Notes under the pieces: model-generated
Databases searched by the model: none
What the model was told of the DNA's origin: nothing
What the model saw: only the letters and a program-made list of their open reading frames with translations
Shown: one piece after another, positions 23,252-35,280 of the stretch
How positions within the stretch are numbered: position 1 is the first letter of the stretch
How the letters are laid out: the number at the start of each line of letters is the position of its first letter
Made by a program: the position numbers and the translations under genes
Origin: Sphagnum compactum
Taxonomy: Eukaryota; Bryophyta; Sphagnopsida; Sphagnales
Direction of reading: 5' to 3'
Length of the DNA stretch: 64,000 nt
NCBI GenBank assembly: GCA_965153455.1
Contig: OZ234498.1
Span: 17,608,001-17,672,000, forward strand

Positions 23252-26200
23252 TCACATTGCCCTTTCTATCCAACTGGGTACTGATGTCGAAGTCTTCATG
23301 CCCAACCGCCGCAAAAAAATGGCATACAATACATGGAGAAGAAAGACAAACGATCCACAATTGATGAAAAGCTGAAAAATTGGAACAAACAACAAACAAA
23401 CACCCAAAACAATTGTTAGATGTCTGTCGTGCAATGCCGTCTTCTTCCTTCCTTTCAATTTGCCTATGTCCATATCTAAGGCAAGAGGAACCGACAGCCA
23501 TCGGTCCATCCATTGGAAGCCTATTTTTGACAGTTGTGGACAAAGCATAGCTGAGTTGACATGAGGGTTTCACCTTCGTAACCTATAGGATGGGGTCCTG
23601 TAGAGATAGGTAGGTAGGTAGGTAGGTAGGTAGGAAATTGGTGACTACAAAGTAAGTAAATGCATATAGATAATTCATACATAGTGAAGGGCTAGTAGGT
23701 TGTTAGTAGGTGCTAACCACCATGGTTAACTAGGGTTTCTTGTCCGCCCACCAACCAGCATTCGTGGCGCACTGGTGGCTGTTGCATCACTCTGGCTGAC
23801 TTCTTTTAAGTGGTGAAATGCAACATGGACAGGATGCGGGAGTGCACTTTTTGACAACTCCATGAACTGAGAAAAAAATACAAAAAGAGCACCAAAAATA
23901 GGCATTCTGTTCCACTTCATCTTTGCAGGAGGGAGAAAAGGAACAGAAACAAAGGTCATACATACATACCAAGGAAGCAAATACAAGATAGATCATGGGC
24001 ATGGTTGGCACCACATTAATGCCCAAAGCCGCAAGCATGTATGATACAGATGCATGTGCATTGATTGTAATCTGCACAGAAGAAAAAAAACATATCATCA
24101 TGCTGGATCAATGGCACAACAAACCGCTTTCTTTTTTATCTTTTTCTTGCCTCCCCTTCTTCTCCCTTTCGCAATGAACTTTAAAATCCACACCCTGTGC
24201 CAACATTTCTGCTTTTCTCTCTGCTGATACATCTCTCATCTACATCGAGGTTTATCACATGGTCATAGGATGTCCAATTAAATCCCACAGAAGAGGTGAC
24301 AAAAGTTAGTTACCAGAGCTAGAATGTTCTCTCTGAGTAGCCAGGATGTCAACAACACAAAGCCCAGTGCTCCCATACTCCTCACCTGCAACCAGCAAAC
24401 AAACATAAAACCAAGCATTGAGACACTTGTGTACATGATAACAAAAACATAGCCACCATCTATCTATATCTCAGAGAAAACAATGTTGAAGGCAGTGGCC
24501 TTGTTTATGCAGTGCTGAAACCATAAAGCAGCAAGAGGATCAGTGGACCGTGATAGGAGGTATTGTGTGTTTACCAGAGTGCAACCTGCTATAGAAAGGC
24601 CCCAGTTAAGCTCCCACCTGCAATCACAAAGAGCAACCACCTCATACTCAAAAGTTTGAGCATAAAACTCACACTAAGAGGATCTCTTAAGAGGCTTTTC
24701 TGCACCTCTCTGAAGGAGCCCAATTGAAAAAGATAAGGGAAGGAAGTTCCCCACATAAACAATCAGGTGATAGGATCTATTTTTGTTGTTTTCAACTGCA
24801 AAAGAGGTATAAGCTGTACCTCCAGAAGGCACCCATAGCAAGTCCCACTAGTCCATGCATCAACTGCAGTAATCCAATTTCAAACTAATTAGTCAACATG
24901 CTAACTTGTTTCATGCAATGAAGCTATCTGCGGTTAAACAAAACAGAGCTCCATACACAACCAAAAGAACTCCAAAGTCACAAAAGGTATTCTCCCCAAG
25001 ACACAACTTCCTTAGTCGCCAACAAAGATAAGCTAGAGCAGTACTGGTTGCACAATTGCAAATGCCACCTTATGCTGGTTTTCTCTGTCACATTCCCAAT
25101 GCTGTTCCACATACGACTACAATGTTCCCAGCAATTGTTCTGAAGTCCCCAAAACTACCCAACATTGTATGGCAAGAAGTAGCTCATAAGGATGGTTGTA
25201 GTAAATAAAATGAAGAACCCATCATCAAGGAATAGCATCAACCAGGTAAGAGGCAGCCTTCAAAGGTCCAGAGAGTATGAGGAGTAGCAATGCTGTAGCC
25301 ACCTGTTTGCCACAACCAACCCAACATCAGCCTCAGCAATTACATCACCCACAACACAATCCTGGGAGAAAAGAGATTGGATTAAGCTTTAGATGGGTTC
25401 TTATTCTGTGACACACACTCCACAAAGTAGCTGACATGTTGTTGGACATCCCATGAGTACAAGAGCCCAACAACCAGATGTGTTGTTGAAACTGTATTCC
25501 CCTTATTAACAACACACAATTCACAAGCATATGATTGAAAAACTCCCGGGGATGAAATTTGAAGCTTCCAGAACTACAAAGATTAATCGGCAGCCCTCCT
25601 TTGACACCATACTGTGTAGTCACTCCCTTACATGAAAGGGCCCATGAAAAAATGGATGACAAAGTTTATGGAAAACACCATGGTCTTCCTGCCTGCAGCA
25701 GCCCCCCAGCGCATGGATGATATGACCACCGGCAATGGGAAAAAACACCCCAAGTAAGCCTGCACAAAAAGGCCAAGGGCAAATAGAAAGTTTGCGATGA
25801 AGATTGTTGTTGTTAACAATATGTGCCTGTGAGATTGTCAAGATGATACAAGAGAGCTGCTTCACACAGTACATATATTACAATCCTCAGATTTACCAGA
25901 AGATGGAGGATGGAAAGAGAGAACTGCACAATAAAAAGTTATATACTAAAGAGGGGGAAACTGACCTCAAGTCGAAGAAGAGTACTGAGGAAGAAAGCAA
26001 GGCCTGCAGTTGCAGCCAACATAGCACACTCCACTAATCTCTCTGTTTTGCGTAGCTCACTACCATCGCCAGTTAATAAAGAGCCATCTGTGTCCATCAC
26101 CATGTCCTTCTCTTCCACCTTGCCTCTCTCACCACCCTCTTCTTCTTCTTCTTCATTACCTCTGCCAGGCACTGTTCCTGTTGGAGTTCCAGGTTCTACA

Positions 26201-27301
26201 GCTGCTCCAACTTCAACCTGATGCTTTCTTCTCTGCCAATTTCTTAGTCCTCCGCCTAACCCAATTGGCATACAACAACAACTACTACTAATACTACATG
26301 CCCCCTCCTCCAGGTGGATTTTTCTGTGCTGAGAAATTGTTACCACTGAAGAGTTCTTGTGTCTCACTGCGTTAGCTCCAAAACCTCCTCCTCCTCCTGC
26401 CTGGAACAAAAGAGAAAAAAGAGGACAACCAAAAACAAAGAGTGATTTATGCCAATCTGATGATGGCTTGAGTACACAACCACCTAACAAAATCACTGTT
26501 TGTCTGCCACTGTGTTCTTAAATCTCTGGCAGCATTGCAGAAGAAATCTTCACATGTATGTACTTCATGCATAGAGCAAGCAGAACCAAGATCAAAGATG
26601 ACAACACAATGTGCAAGCAAGCAAGCATGATGTTGAGTACCTGTTGCAGGTAGAAGACTCTTCCATTCCCACTTAACACATCTGGTGCAGTAGATGACAA
26701 CCTGCTTCCCCACCAAAAATCACAACTGCAGAAATTGGTTAAGCACAGCAGCGCCCACCAAAGATAGAATTGTCACAAACCACAAAGAGAGGTAACAACA
26801 AGATTACAGTTGTTGTTGTTGCCCCCAGAGACTGACTCCTCAATGAGGAACCCTAATCAAGTTTTTCAGATCCTCATGGTTTCTGTATGAGACAAGATTG
26901 CAGACAAGAACATGCAAAAATTTCTAAACACCAACCAAGAGCTGAACAAACAAGCTTGTTGTTGCTAAACCCCAGAGACTCCTCATGAACCCTAAGTTTA
27001 GGTTTCCACAAGATCTTGAATTTTCTCTGTATGAGAGAGAATTGCAGAGAAGAACTCCGAATTGATTTGCAAACCAAGAGATGGAAACAAACAAGGTGGT
27101 TGTTGTTGTTACCAGAGAAATTTGTAGCAGAGAAAAAACTCGACAACAACAACAAACACTTTTTAAGGCAACAAAAACAGAGTTTCTGTGAGATCCAACA
27201 GAAGCAAAACTAATTGATGGGTAGTGTGGGTTTTTTTTTCCCGCCTTTGAGAAACAACAGCATCATACTTCTTACCTGCTGAGATTGAAGAAATTTTTCA
27301 T
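23252..27301 (-). CDS. Multi-pass membrane protein, DUF2232-like, probably chloroplast-targeted
   Basis: Ten minus-strand exons, 5' to 3': 27276-27301, 26641-26725, 25966-26400, 25679-25759, 25243-25302, 24820-24863, 24575-24617, 24314-24385, 23970-24071, 23252-23371. All are GT-AG with consistent phase, giving 355 residues. The first two exons are the least certain; they were placed by splice sites and phase (start MKNFFNLS). The N-terminal ~150 residues resemble a transit peptide followed by an acidic Glu/Gly linker. The core is hydrophobic: FFPLPVVISSMRWGAAAGRKT, then LLLLILSGPLKAASYL, HGLVGLAMGAFWRWELNW, GALGFVLLTSWLLREN, HASVSYMLAALGINVVP, and a C-terminal FVFLLHVLYAIFLRRLGM. The PLPVVISSMRWG pattern recalls plastid and cyanobacterial DUF2232 membrane proteins (annotated in some plants as slr0575-like, from memory). 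Biochemical function is unknown. It is convergent with THG1. Confidence 0.8.
23605..23636. repeat. (AGGT)n microsatellite
   Basis: Six to seven AGGT units, within the last intron of the minus-strand membrane-protein gene. Confidence 0.95.
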
Positions 27302-27740
27302 TGCTCAATGAAATCAGTCGCTGCTGCTGCTTCTTCTGCAGAGCTCAGGAGAATCAATCAAGTACCCCACCACAAAGTAGAAGAGAACTGGGTCATGTCC
27401 AACTTCGTTCTAAATTGCGCTCTCGCGAAGAACAAATGATGACCCAACTGCTGCTATTGCTGCTGCTGCAAAGCAGAAGCGAGAGGCAGCCAGAATGCCA
27501 CAAAGTGGAAGAAAAGACTCATTAGGGTTTCAGAATCAGGATCCGCGAGCGAAGAGGGAAGCCCAGCCGATTGCCAAAAAAAGCCACGTTTCTGATTTGA
27601 CTGTTGTGGCAGTAGTCGCAACTTTGTGGAGCTAAAAGTCTTCTTACGCTGCTCCTCCCTTATGGGAAATATTCTTGCCGACCCATGATCAAGTGCTCCC
27701 CAGTCGCTGAAGAGCTCACTAAACCCTAAACCCTAGAAAG
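27302..27740 (-). promoter_or_regulatory. Leader and promoter of the membrane-protein gene with telo-box motifs
   Basis: Upstream of the proposed minus-strand start lies leader-like sequence with CTGCTG repeats. At 27719-27736 there is a double AAACCCTA (telo-box-like) motif, and another at about 27523. Such motifs are common near transcription starts of plant housekeeping genes. The transcription start itself is not determined. Confidence 0.45.
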
Positions 27741-27984
27741 CTTTTTTTCTTCTTCTAGGATCTCCAGAAGGCATGATCAGAGAACCTGGAGCTTGTTTCA
27801 CGTCGCATGGATGGTTGGTCTCTTCTTGCTCTCTGTGCTTGGAGGACTACAGTTCTAAATTGAGCACCATCTCTTGGGCACCAACTCTAGAGAGCCAACC
27901 ATCTCGTGGGCACCATTCCTTTATTGTATTATCTCTACAAAACATTTCCTGTTTGTTGAAGAAGCTATCATTGTTCTATCAGAC

Positions 27985-28203
27985 GCATTGCTGATTGAAA
28001 AGAAGTTGTAGTTGTTGTTGCTGTTGTTGAATGATGTTTTGCAAATGACCATGTACATTCCTGATTGTGAACAAGCAGCTGCTGTTGTTGATTGATGTTT
28101 TGCAAATCATCATGCTGATTCCTGATTGTGAAGAAGAAAATGTTGTTGTTGATTGATGTTTTGCAATTCATCATGTTGATTGCTGATTGTGAAGAAGAAG
28201 CTG
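27985..28203. repeat. 61 bp minisatellite, ~3.3 copies
   Basis: GATGTTTTGCAA recurs at 28033, 28094 and 28155, an exact 61 bp period. Each copy also has ATTCCTGATTGTGAA or a close variant and a TTGTTGTTG run. A partial unit precedes at about 27985. It lies upstream of the minus-strand gene in an interval without a supported CDS. Confidence 0.9.
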
Positions 28204-29108
28204 AATCATCATGTAGTTTTGTAGACAAAAAACCTGACTGGTTCGGCACCCAGTTCTTGATCAAATCGGCCTCCCCCATCTGTGTGCAAAGCAGCTGTCA
28301 GAGAGTAGTAGTAATAGTGCATCCCACAGAGGAGGCATCAATTGTGATGGTGAAATGGTAGTTCCACTGGTCAGTACTATCTTTCTCCCTTAAATTTGTA
28401 TCAAGTCTGATGATGTTCTTCTTGGTGAAACATGAGTTCTGTGGCTGGATTCAAGCCATGCTCCTCTTTGACTTGTGTGCCTGGCGGCAGTTGGGTTCAT
28501 GTATTATTCCTCTAGGAATGGAGGTACTATCAATCTATCTTGTTCATATCAGCTACACCATATGTGCGAAATCTTATAAATCTAGCAACAGTGGTCATGC
28601 ACATGTTTAGAATGTATAGAGGATGATTAAGGTGGTGATTCAGGTTGATCAAAAGTCTGTAGCAAATTGTTGTGCTCTTTTGAATAGGAATCCTTGATCA
28701 CCACCACCACCACCACTGTGACTGCCACCGACAATAGGAGGTCTGATGGGCTCAGCCCACTACTGGATGCACCTGTGTAGCTGGGTATTTGCAAGTATGA
28801 GAAGCCACAAGTTTCTGATGCAGCAGCTCCTCTCAAGATGCTCTAAGAAGTTATGTTGGGCCAATATATGTGCAGTAGTAGCATGGTATCTATACAGACT
28901 GGCAGAGTGATTGATTGCACAATGAAGGAATGTCTTTATTGTGACTAAATGTCCTGTTTGAAATTGACACTTATGTTTTTGTTCCAAAGATGGCGATTCA
29001 TCAGATTCTGTGTGGCATTTTGTTCCGAAGGTGGTTGATCAGCTCTCCCCTTTAGTGGTGTGGTGAAAGGATATGTTCATGATGCAGGAGGCTGAAACCA
29101 CGACCCTG
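28204..29108. other. Interval without a supported gene
   Basis: Non-repetitive, transcript-like sequence with short open frames, none recognisable. It contains a (CAC)n run at about 28700. It may be part of a non-coding transcript or a decayed gene. Confidence 0.4.
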
Positions 29109-29341
29109 GTATGCCTCTCTATGCTTTACACTTAGATACTTGCTTGCACAAGTTAAAAATAAAATGAAGCTTGTTCTCTTCTTGCAAACTTGTTGCAGTT
29201 TGAATGACTTGGATACTAGTTGATTTCATTCATTTGCTATATCTTTCGAGTCTTGGTGAACATCACAACTTAGTCTTCCCCTTGTGTCCAGAATGGCAGT
29301 AGAAACTGAAGGCAAATTGTCATTGCTATTTGTGATTTGCA
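29109..29341 (+). repeat. ~233 bp segment shared with 51713-51948
   Basis: From GCCTCTCTATGCTTTA to GATTTGCA this segment matches, in order and orientation, the sequence 3' of the RING gene. Shared blocks include CTTAGATRCTTGCTTG, AAATGAAGCTT, CTTGTTGCAG, AACATCA, GACTCTTCCC-like and GCARTAGAAACT. Similarity fades outside these limits. It may be a short interspersed element or a copied 3' region. Confidence 0.75.
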
Positions 29342-32300
29342 TTGGGTTGTAGCCAAATATGTTTATAACTAGATCTTGATTGTGAAAGTTGGGACTTGTA
29401 ATGTTGCAATGGGAAGAACTTGTCAAGTGCAAAAGTTGAGTAACGGGATTGAGATGGAGCTATATGAATATGGTTGGTGCAGAATCATGTTCAGGTATTA
29501 CTCAATTAAGTTCCTCACACAATCAAAACTAATAAAGTAACACAAATAAAGCATGCACACATGGAGATTGAAAACAATGGTGTCGATGACAACTTGAGCA
29601 TGAGAGGATTTATCAAAATTATTTTAATGATAACCCTATGTATGATGGGAGATTCTTCACATGGGCAACTTGGGCATGAGAGGATTTATTTGGATGATGG
29701 AGGATTCTTCAAGAGGTGTTGTAGGATGAAAAGTATTTTGTTTTTTTTTATGGACACACACTTAGGCCATGATGTTTACTTTTCCCTCATGAGACATGCT
29801 TTGTGTTTAGGGTTTGTCTAACATTCAAAAATGCACTACAACGTTGAGAATGCTTACATATCAAGTGCCTAAGAATGCTTGCATATCAAGTGCCTACGAA
29901 TGCAACAATGAAAATTGCAAGCCTGGTGAGAGCACAACAATGGATGTTGTGGAATGATGTATCACAAGAATTCGAGGTTATTTCAAGTTTATTTACTTGA
30001 TTTAACCAACACAAGTTAATATCATGCAAGAATGAGTGATCAAGGAGGCCAAAAGTTTTGTTGGTATGTTTGCATTCATTGGTTTCATGCATTATTGAGG
30101 AAGAATTGTCATGTGGCATGGCATGGTTAATTTCAGGATAAAGATGGCCACATAGGCATCATTCTTGAGGTTGCAACTAACCAATCAATCATTGTGCTAA
30201 ATAGATTGCAAGATTATATTACTGATTATCTTTGGGCCATGGAAATCAAAATTATGAGTTTGAATTGAACTCAAGACATTCTTTTGTACTAAATTTGGTC
30301 TTTGGTTCTACTCTACATTGAACTTTGTATGCACTAAATGTGTGAATGGGATCTGAATGCTAGAATAGCATGTATAGTTTCACATTCAAGATTGTCACTA
30401 AGTCCACTAGCATCATGAATAGGTAGTTGTTGCCATTGTCTTACAAGGTAGAAACCTTCACTCATGTGGCAAGTGCCATGTCTATGGTCATTGTTGTATG
30501 TACCTTCAACAAGGCTTCACACCCCGTCGCCACCTGATCATCTTCCTTTGTTCATCGATTTCCCATTGGTCATTTCGTAATCGTCCCATCTTACAAAAAC
30601 ATCTTTCATTCAACGACCTCCCCATACCAAAATTGCTCCTTTCAATCATTTCATGTTATGTTTCTTAAACATGTAGTGATTTATATTCCATGGTCAACAT
30701 TGTTTCTTTTAAGAATTTTTGTTTGTAGCCAAAGTGATTATGATCATAGTAGAAAGATGTAAAAAAATGGCAATTGTCCTTCGGTAGATTTAGCCAAATC
30801 AAGCTATAAACCAAATATGGAGTACAAATATTTAATCATCCTTTCATATTTGTGGCTGTGCACTAAAAAACCAAATATAAAAATCACTAATTTTTACTTC
30901 TTTTTTTCCCTCATTTCTAATGGTTGAAAACCTTCAAATCACTTCATCTTCGATTGTTTTATTTTGTTTTTTGACGAAATTTTTGCCACTAAAAATTAAA
31001 GTTTGATGGACAATGTCTTCTTTGGGTCATCAAATAAATCATTCCATCTTTGCACCTCTTTCAACAAAAACCATCAATGAATAAAACAAAATCCTAAACC
31101 CTTCGGGGTTAAGGTTACTTCAACTCATAAAACGCAAGGACTTTCTTAAAGGGTATCATCAAAGGAGCTATTGGAGTCATTCAACAATGCAATACTACCA
31201 TATCGTTCACAAACTTGGAACATCATGCTTAATGAGGCCCCATTTAGTTTCCAAATTGGCCTTTGAAACACACCTAAGTGGCCATTGAAGGAGCCATTGG
31301 GGGCTTGCACAATGCTACTCTACTCAATATCCCAAGACACCAAAACTTAAGACCCTATTCATGCTAAATTGGGTTCCAACAAATCCTATGCAATTAAACT
31401 ATTATCATAGTACCTTTCCAAGTTCAACAATAATTACATTATTTTTTTTATAATGTTTGATTTTTATTTTTATTTTCAAAAATTATATTCCCAAATCGTC
31501 AAAAGTTAAGGAAATCAATGTCCAAATTTTCGGAACTTGAGATAAATATGAAAGTTGTATTTAGGGTCTATTGTTTTCTTCATTTCGAATACTCAATATC
31601 TAATATGTAGGTAAGTAGTGGAAAGAAAGAAAACAATAAACCCTAATATGAAACCCTAAACCCATTTAGTTATTTGTGTTATGTTTAGTAATAGCTTTAA
31701 TATTCTCTATTACTCATTTAAGGTTTTGGATGAAGTAAAATCCCTTGCAACCCAAAACTTTGATAGAGGAGAGGAAACCATACACAACACAACTTCCTTT
31801 TGAATGAGATCTTTTCATAGACATCCAAGTGCAATGATCAATCATATTGCCCAATAAAATAAAATTTTAGAGTAATATTAGATTGAAATTTTCATAAATT
31901 ACCATTCTTATTGCAGCACTCAATTTTGAAAATTAAAATTTGTATTCAGCATCTGAGTGCCAAACTAGATAAGGTACAATGATTTGCAACAAATACATGA
32001 TACATGATTTGTGAATATGATTGAGGCAGAATTAACACAATTTGACATGGTGCTCAACCAAGCAATTTAACAAGGCTTCCAAATAAGATTACATAGGAGA
32101 ATTCTACAAAAGAGTGATCACCTGAAAAGAGCTTTAAGTAGACTGAAACAATTTGCAATCACATTCCAAAGCTACCCCACAATTCTCAGGTCACCATCTC
32201 CAGTTTCCATTTGTGTTGTCTCCCATGATTAATTCTATCGAACTTATGCTTAGATTTACATAAAGAGCTGAAAAAACAGTTCTATCTTGCCCTCCTCCCG

Positions 32301-32600
32301 ATACCCCTTGTATAGAAATGGACAGAATCCACAGATCTAGTGGTTTTTGCTAGAGTTGGAAATGGCTGATTACACATGTTTAGAGATGGAAATGTGCTGA
32401 AATTGTCAAAACACTGTAGTCACTAAGAAATGAATTCTAGGGTTACGAAATCCTCTCACCAAATAAATATTTCCAGGTGCATGCTAGTCATCTGAAAGGT
32501 GTTGGTTGCTTGATTGCTCTTCAAGCAACAATCCTTGCTGATAGGATTGTGAAAGCTGTTTTCTGCAATTGTCCATCTGTTTCACCTAGCTGATAGCATC
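29342..32600. other. Intergenic region, no gene recognised
   Basis: A mix of AT-rich sequence and stretches with short open frames (longest near 29561-29821, about 86 codons) that resemble nothing known. The right end, about 32200-32600, probably includes the 3' UTR of the minus-strand Orai-like gene. Confidence 0.5.
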
Positions 32601-34511
32601 TTACATATGTGCCTGATGTGTGGACCCAGGTGAGAGGTGCCAATCAAATGGCAGGCTTGTGGGCTGCATTCCGTGCTCTTCTGATCTCGTAATCTTACTG
32701 GTCATATGTGTCCCCCAGTACCACTGCACAATTCCCCAAACAACAATTGACAAACCAACTATCGCAATGAATAGAAATGCAGTCACAGGTGCCTGGAAAA
32801 ACTTGATCCATCCAATTGGTACTAGACTAACAAGGAACGACAAAACCCCCACTGCGAAAAGCTGGAAGGCTCGCCGCCAGTGAGAATCACAACGGAGACT
32901 CCAAAAGGCTTCAAACGTCAGTCGTGGATATGGAGGCTTCTGTGCATGTCCCTCTTTGTAATTCATAACAAACGCCTTACATTTGAACATGAACTCCTCC
33001 TCAGCCTCCTCATTTACATATAGTTTTCCATTTTTTAGAATGCTACCGAGAATCAAGGTGCATGTCACCATGGCTACAGTCATCATCCCAACTGTAATCG
33101 CTGTCAAAACACCATAGAATGCAATCCAAATTGCACTTATCTGTGTTGGATCAACTGGGAATTGTGTGAGGGTGACAACACCAAAGCCTGCAAATAATGC
33201 AGCAAGATTTGAGATTGCCTTGAGTTGCTCTGATTTCTCTTCCACATCTCTTCGATTCTTCTCCACAAACCTGCAATAGCAGTAGTGCATGTTAACTTAA
33301 CAATTCTACTGGAGGGCAAGGCTTAGTTAGCAGAGCTTCTAGAGTATTCCTCTTTCTATCATTGACAGGCAGTCCTCGTTAGAAATCCAGGATTCGCTAA
33401 TATGTGCACCCCCATCCTTTTCATTTGGCTCCACTCATACAGAAAGCCGTCAGCAGACCGAAAAGTCAGGCATTGTAGGACTCAGTCAGGGAAAGTGAGA
33501 GAAAAACAATAGCACAGAAACCCACCCACCTGGTCCACAGATACCGGGCATTCTCCACATGCTGCTGCTCAACATCCTCTTTTCTCCATCTACACCCAAT
33601 CCACGCCTGCTGATGTTAATATCCAGACCAAATGTAGTCAACCACATAATAGCATCACCTGAATTGAGCCTCAACCCAGGGTTGGAAGTACTCTCTAAAG
33701 TCTTGAAAAGGAAATAAGAGACAACAGATTCCACTTCAAAAGATCCTGATCTGCTACTCATGCTGAAAGTTGCCCACACCAATAATCCAGGAGCATCTTG
33801 AACAAACCCAATTTCCCCAATTGCCAACAAACCATGAAACAACAACTGAGGCACAGGTTTATTTAGACTATTCTGACTACTACAGCACCAACAAGAAAAG
33901 AGGTGGCTGAGTCTTGTACATATCTGTAGTGCAATCAACACCAGTTCTGGAAGTGCAGGAAAAGAATATCTAGAGCCCTTGACATCTTGTGATTCAGAGG
34001 AAAAGAAGAGCAATTTATGTACCAAAAGTGTGATCACAAACTGTATGCAGCCCGACACATCAAATCTGTTTATGGTCTTTGAACATGAGAAAGAATGAGT
34101 GGCAGTCAAAACCCTAAAACCTTTGTAAGTATGCCATCAGTCATCACTCACAAAGCTGTCTATCAGAGACGCACCCATCACTCACAAAGCTATGAGAGAC
34201 ATACCCATCAGCTTGCTCATCATGAACGACAAGTGAATGGAATTATTAGGGTTTGAGAGAGCAGCAGCAATTGAGACAAAAGTAGTAGTAGTAGTAGTAG
34301 TGTTTAGGGTTTTGTACCTTAGCTCGTTGCATCGCATTTCCCCCTCTTCCGCCCGCCATCTGCGTTCTTCCTCTCTGTAGTCAACGTCTTCTGTTCTCCA
34401 GCTCCTCTCCTCAGACCTCCAGGAACGATCCTCTTCACGCCACACACTAGATATGCCAGTATCAAATGCTGTGAACAGCACTTGCATGGCATCCATGGCA
34501 GACGATCCCAT
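32601..34511 (-). CDS. Orai-like (CRAC channel family) membrane protein
   Basis: Two exons, 34318-34511 and 32601-33270, separated by a ~1.05 kb GT-AG intron, give 287 residues (human ORAI1 has 301). ORAI proteins form hexameric plasma-membrane Ca2+ channels. Four hydrophobic segments lie at about 87-104, 112-142, 199-218 and 227-250. TM1 aligns without gaps to ORAI1 from Lys87: KAISNLAALFAGFGVV, keeping Gly98, Phe99, Val102 and the loop Asp110 (human numbering; Asp105 here). The selectivity-filter Glu106 is Gln101 here, Arg91 is Asn, and the TM3 Glu190 position is Ser. TM3 ends in GWIKFF, matching CWVKF. The N terminus (exon 1) has repeated WRxEE-type units and is highly charged, likely helical. 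Family assignment rests on pattern alignment from memory; ion conduction is unproven. Telo-box-like motifs lie just upstream of the ATG. Confidence 0.8.
34287..34302. repeat. (TAG)n microsatellite in the Orai-like intron
   Basis: Five to six TAG units just inside the donor of the Orai-like gene's intron. Confidence 0.9.
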
Positions 34512-34519
34512 CTTACTTG

Positions 34520-34540
34520 CATGCCCTAAACCCTAAATCC
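34520..34540 (-). promoter_or_regulatory. Telo-box-like motif upstream of the Orai-like ATG
   Basis: CCCTAAACCCTAAAT on the plus strand ends about 25 bp upstream of the minus-strand start codon. Such motifs cluster near transcription starts of plant genes. Position so close to the ATG implies a short leader or placement within it. Confidence 0.45.
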
Positions 34541-34786
34541 CTCTTCGTTCTAAGACTCCTCAATCTCGTTTGTTTGTTTGTTTGTTTGTTGCTGGAGATT
34601 TTTTTCCTCTTTTGCTTTGCCCTCCTTCCTTCCTTCCGCGATGCAGCAGGGGGAAATTGATTTTTTCTTCCTAAAGCAGAATTCAACTCCAAAAGCATGA
34701 ATACTTACTTAATAGAAGAAATTTCGGCAATCCCTTTTTCTTGCATGAAATTCGAGCTGCTGTTTTACTTGATCGGGATTTTTGCT

Positions 34787-34787
34787 T

Positions 34788-34824
<37 letters not shown>
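34787..34824. repeat. (CT)n microsatellite
   Basis: An uninterrupted CT run of about 18 units, upstream of the Orai-like gene. Confidence 0.95.
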
Positions 34825-34825
<1 letters not shown>

Positions 34826-35116
34826 CAGAAAAACAAATTCTTCAAGCCTCGTCGACTCACAACACACTTCGGAATTCTACGAAAGGAATTTTTTTTTTTC
34901 CTTGGTTCTTCGCACAAACAAAGCGCTTGCGCGAGCTCCGTCGCGAGAATCTTTCCGTCGTGGTCCCACACCTGAGCATAAGGGACGATAGCCAGGATGA
35001 TAAAAGGTCTCTCGTGGGGCCCTTCGGGCATGCGTAAGGATCTGTTGGAGCCTCTTTGGGGATTTTAAGGTCCAGTTATCGTAGTTGGTTTATTTGCAAC
35101 AAACCCCAACCCAGCG

Positions 35117-35280
35117 TTTGCTTTTTAACCATGGTAAATATCCTCCCCCCCCCCTTCCCCAACCCCTCGAAGTAGGATAAAATCATTTCCTCTGAGTCCA
35201 AATTTAACATTTCTTGGGTTTAATACAACCCAACTTTTTACCCTGAATTCTTCTTTCGGTTGCTTTTAACCATGGTAAAT
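35117..35280. repeat. Direct repeats with a palindromic core
   Basis: TTGCTTTTTAACCATGGTAAAT at about 35118-35139 recurs, with one T fewer, at 35260-35280, about 140 bp apart. The core ACCATGGT is palindromic. A poly-C tract lies between the copies. The origin is unclear. Confidence 0.8.

Noticed and set aside
23208-23573. 121-codon minus-strand frame over the last exon of the membrane-protein gene
   Set aside because: Different frame from the conserved C terminus (FVFLLHVLYAIFLRRLGM), so a shadow.
33486-34109. 207-codon minus-strand open frame
   Set aside because: Lies wholly in the intron of the Orai-like gene, with no recognisable domain; the splice from 34318 to 33270 keeps phase and joins conserved sequence.
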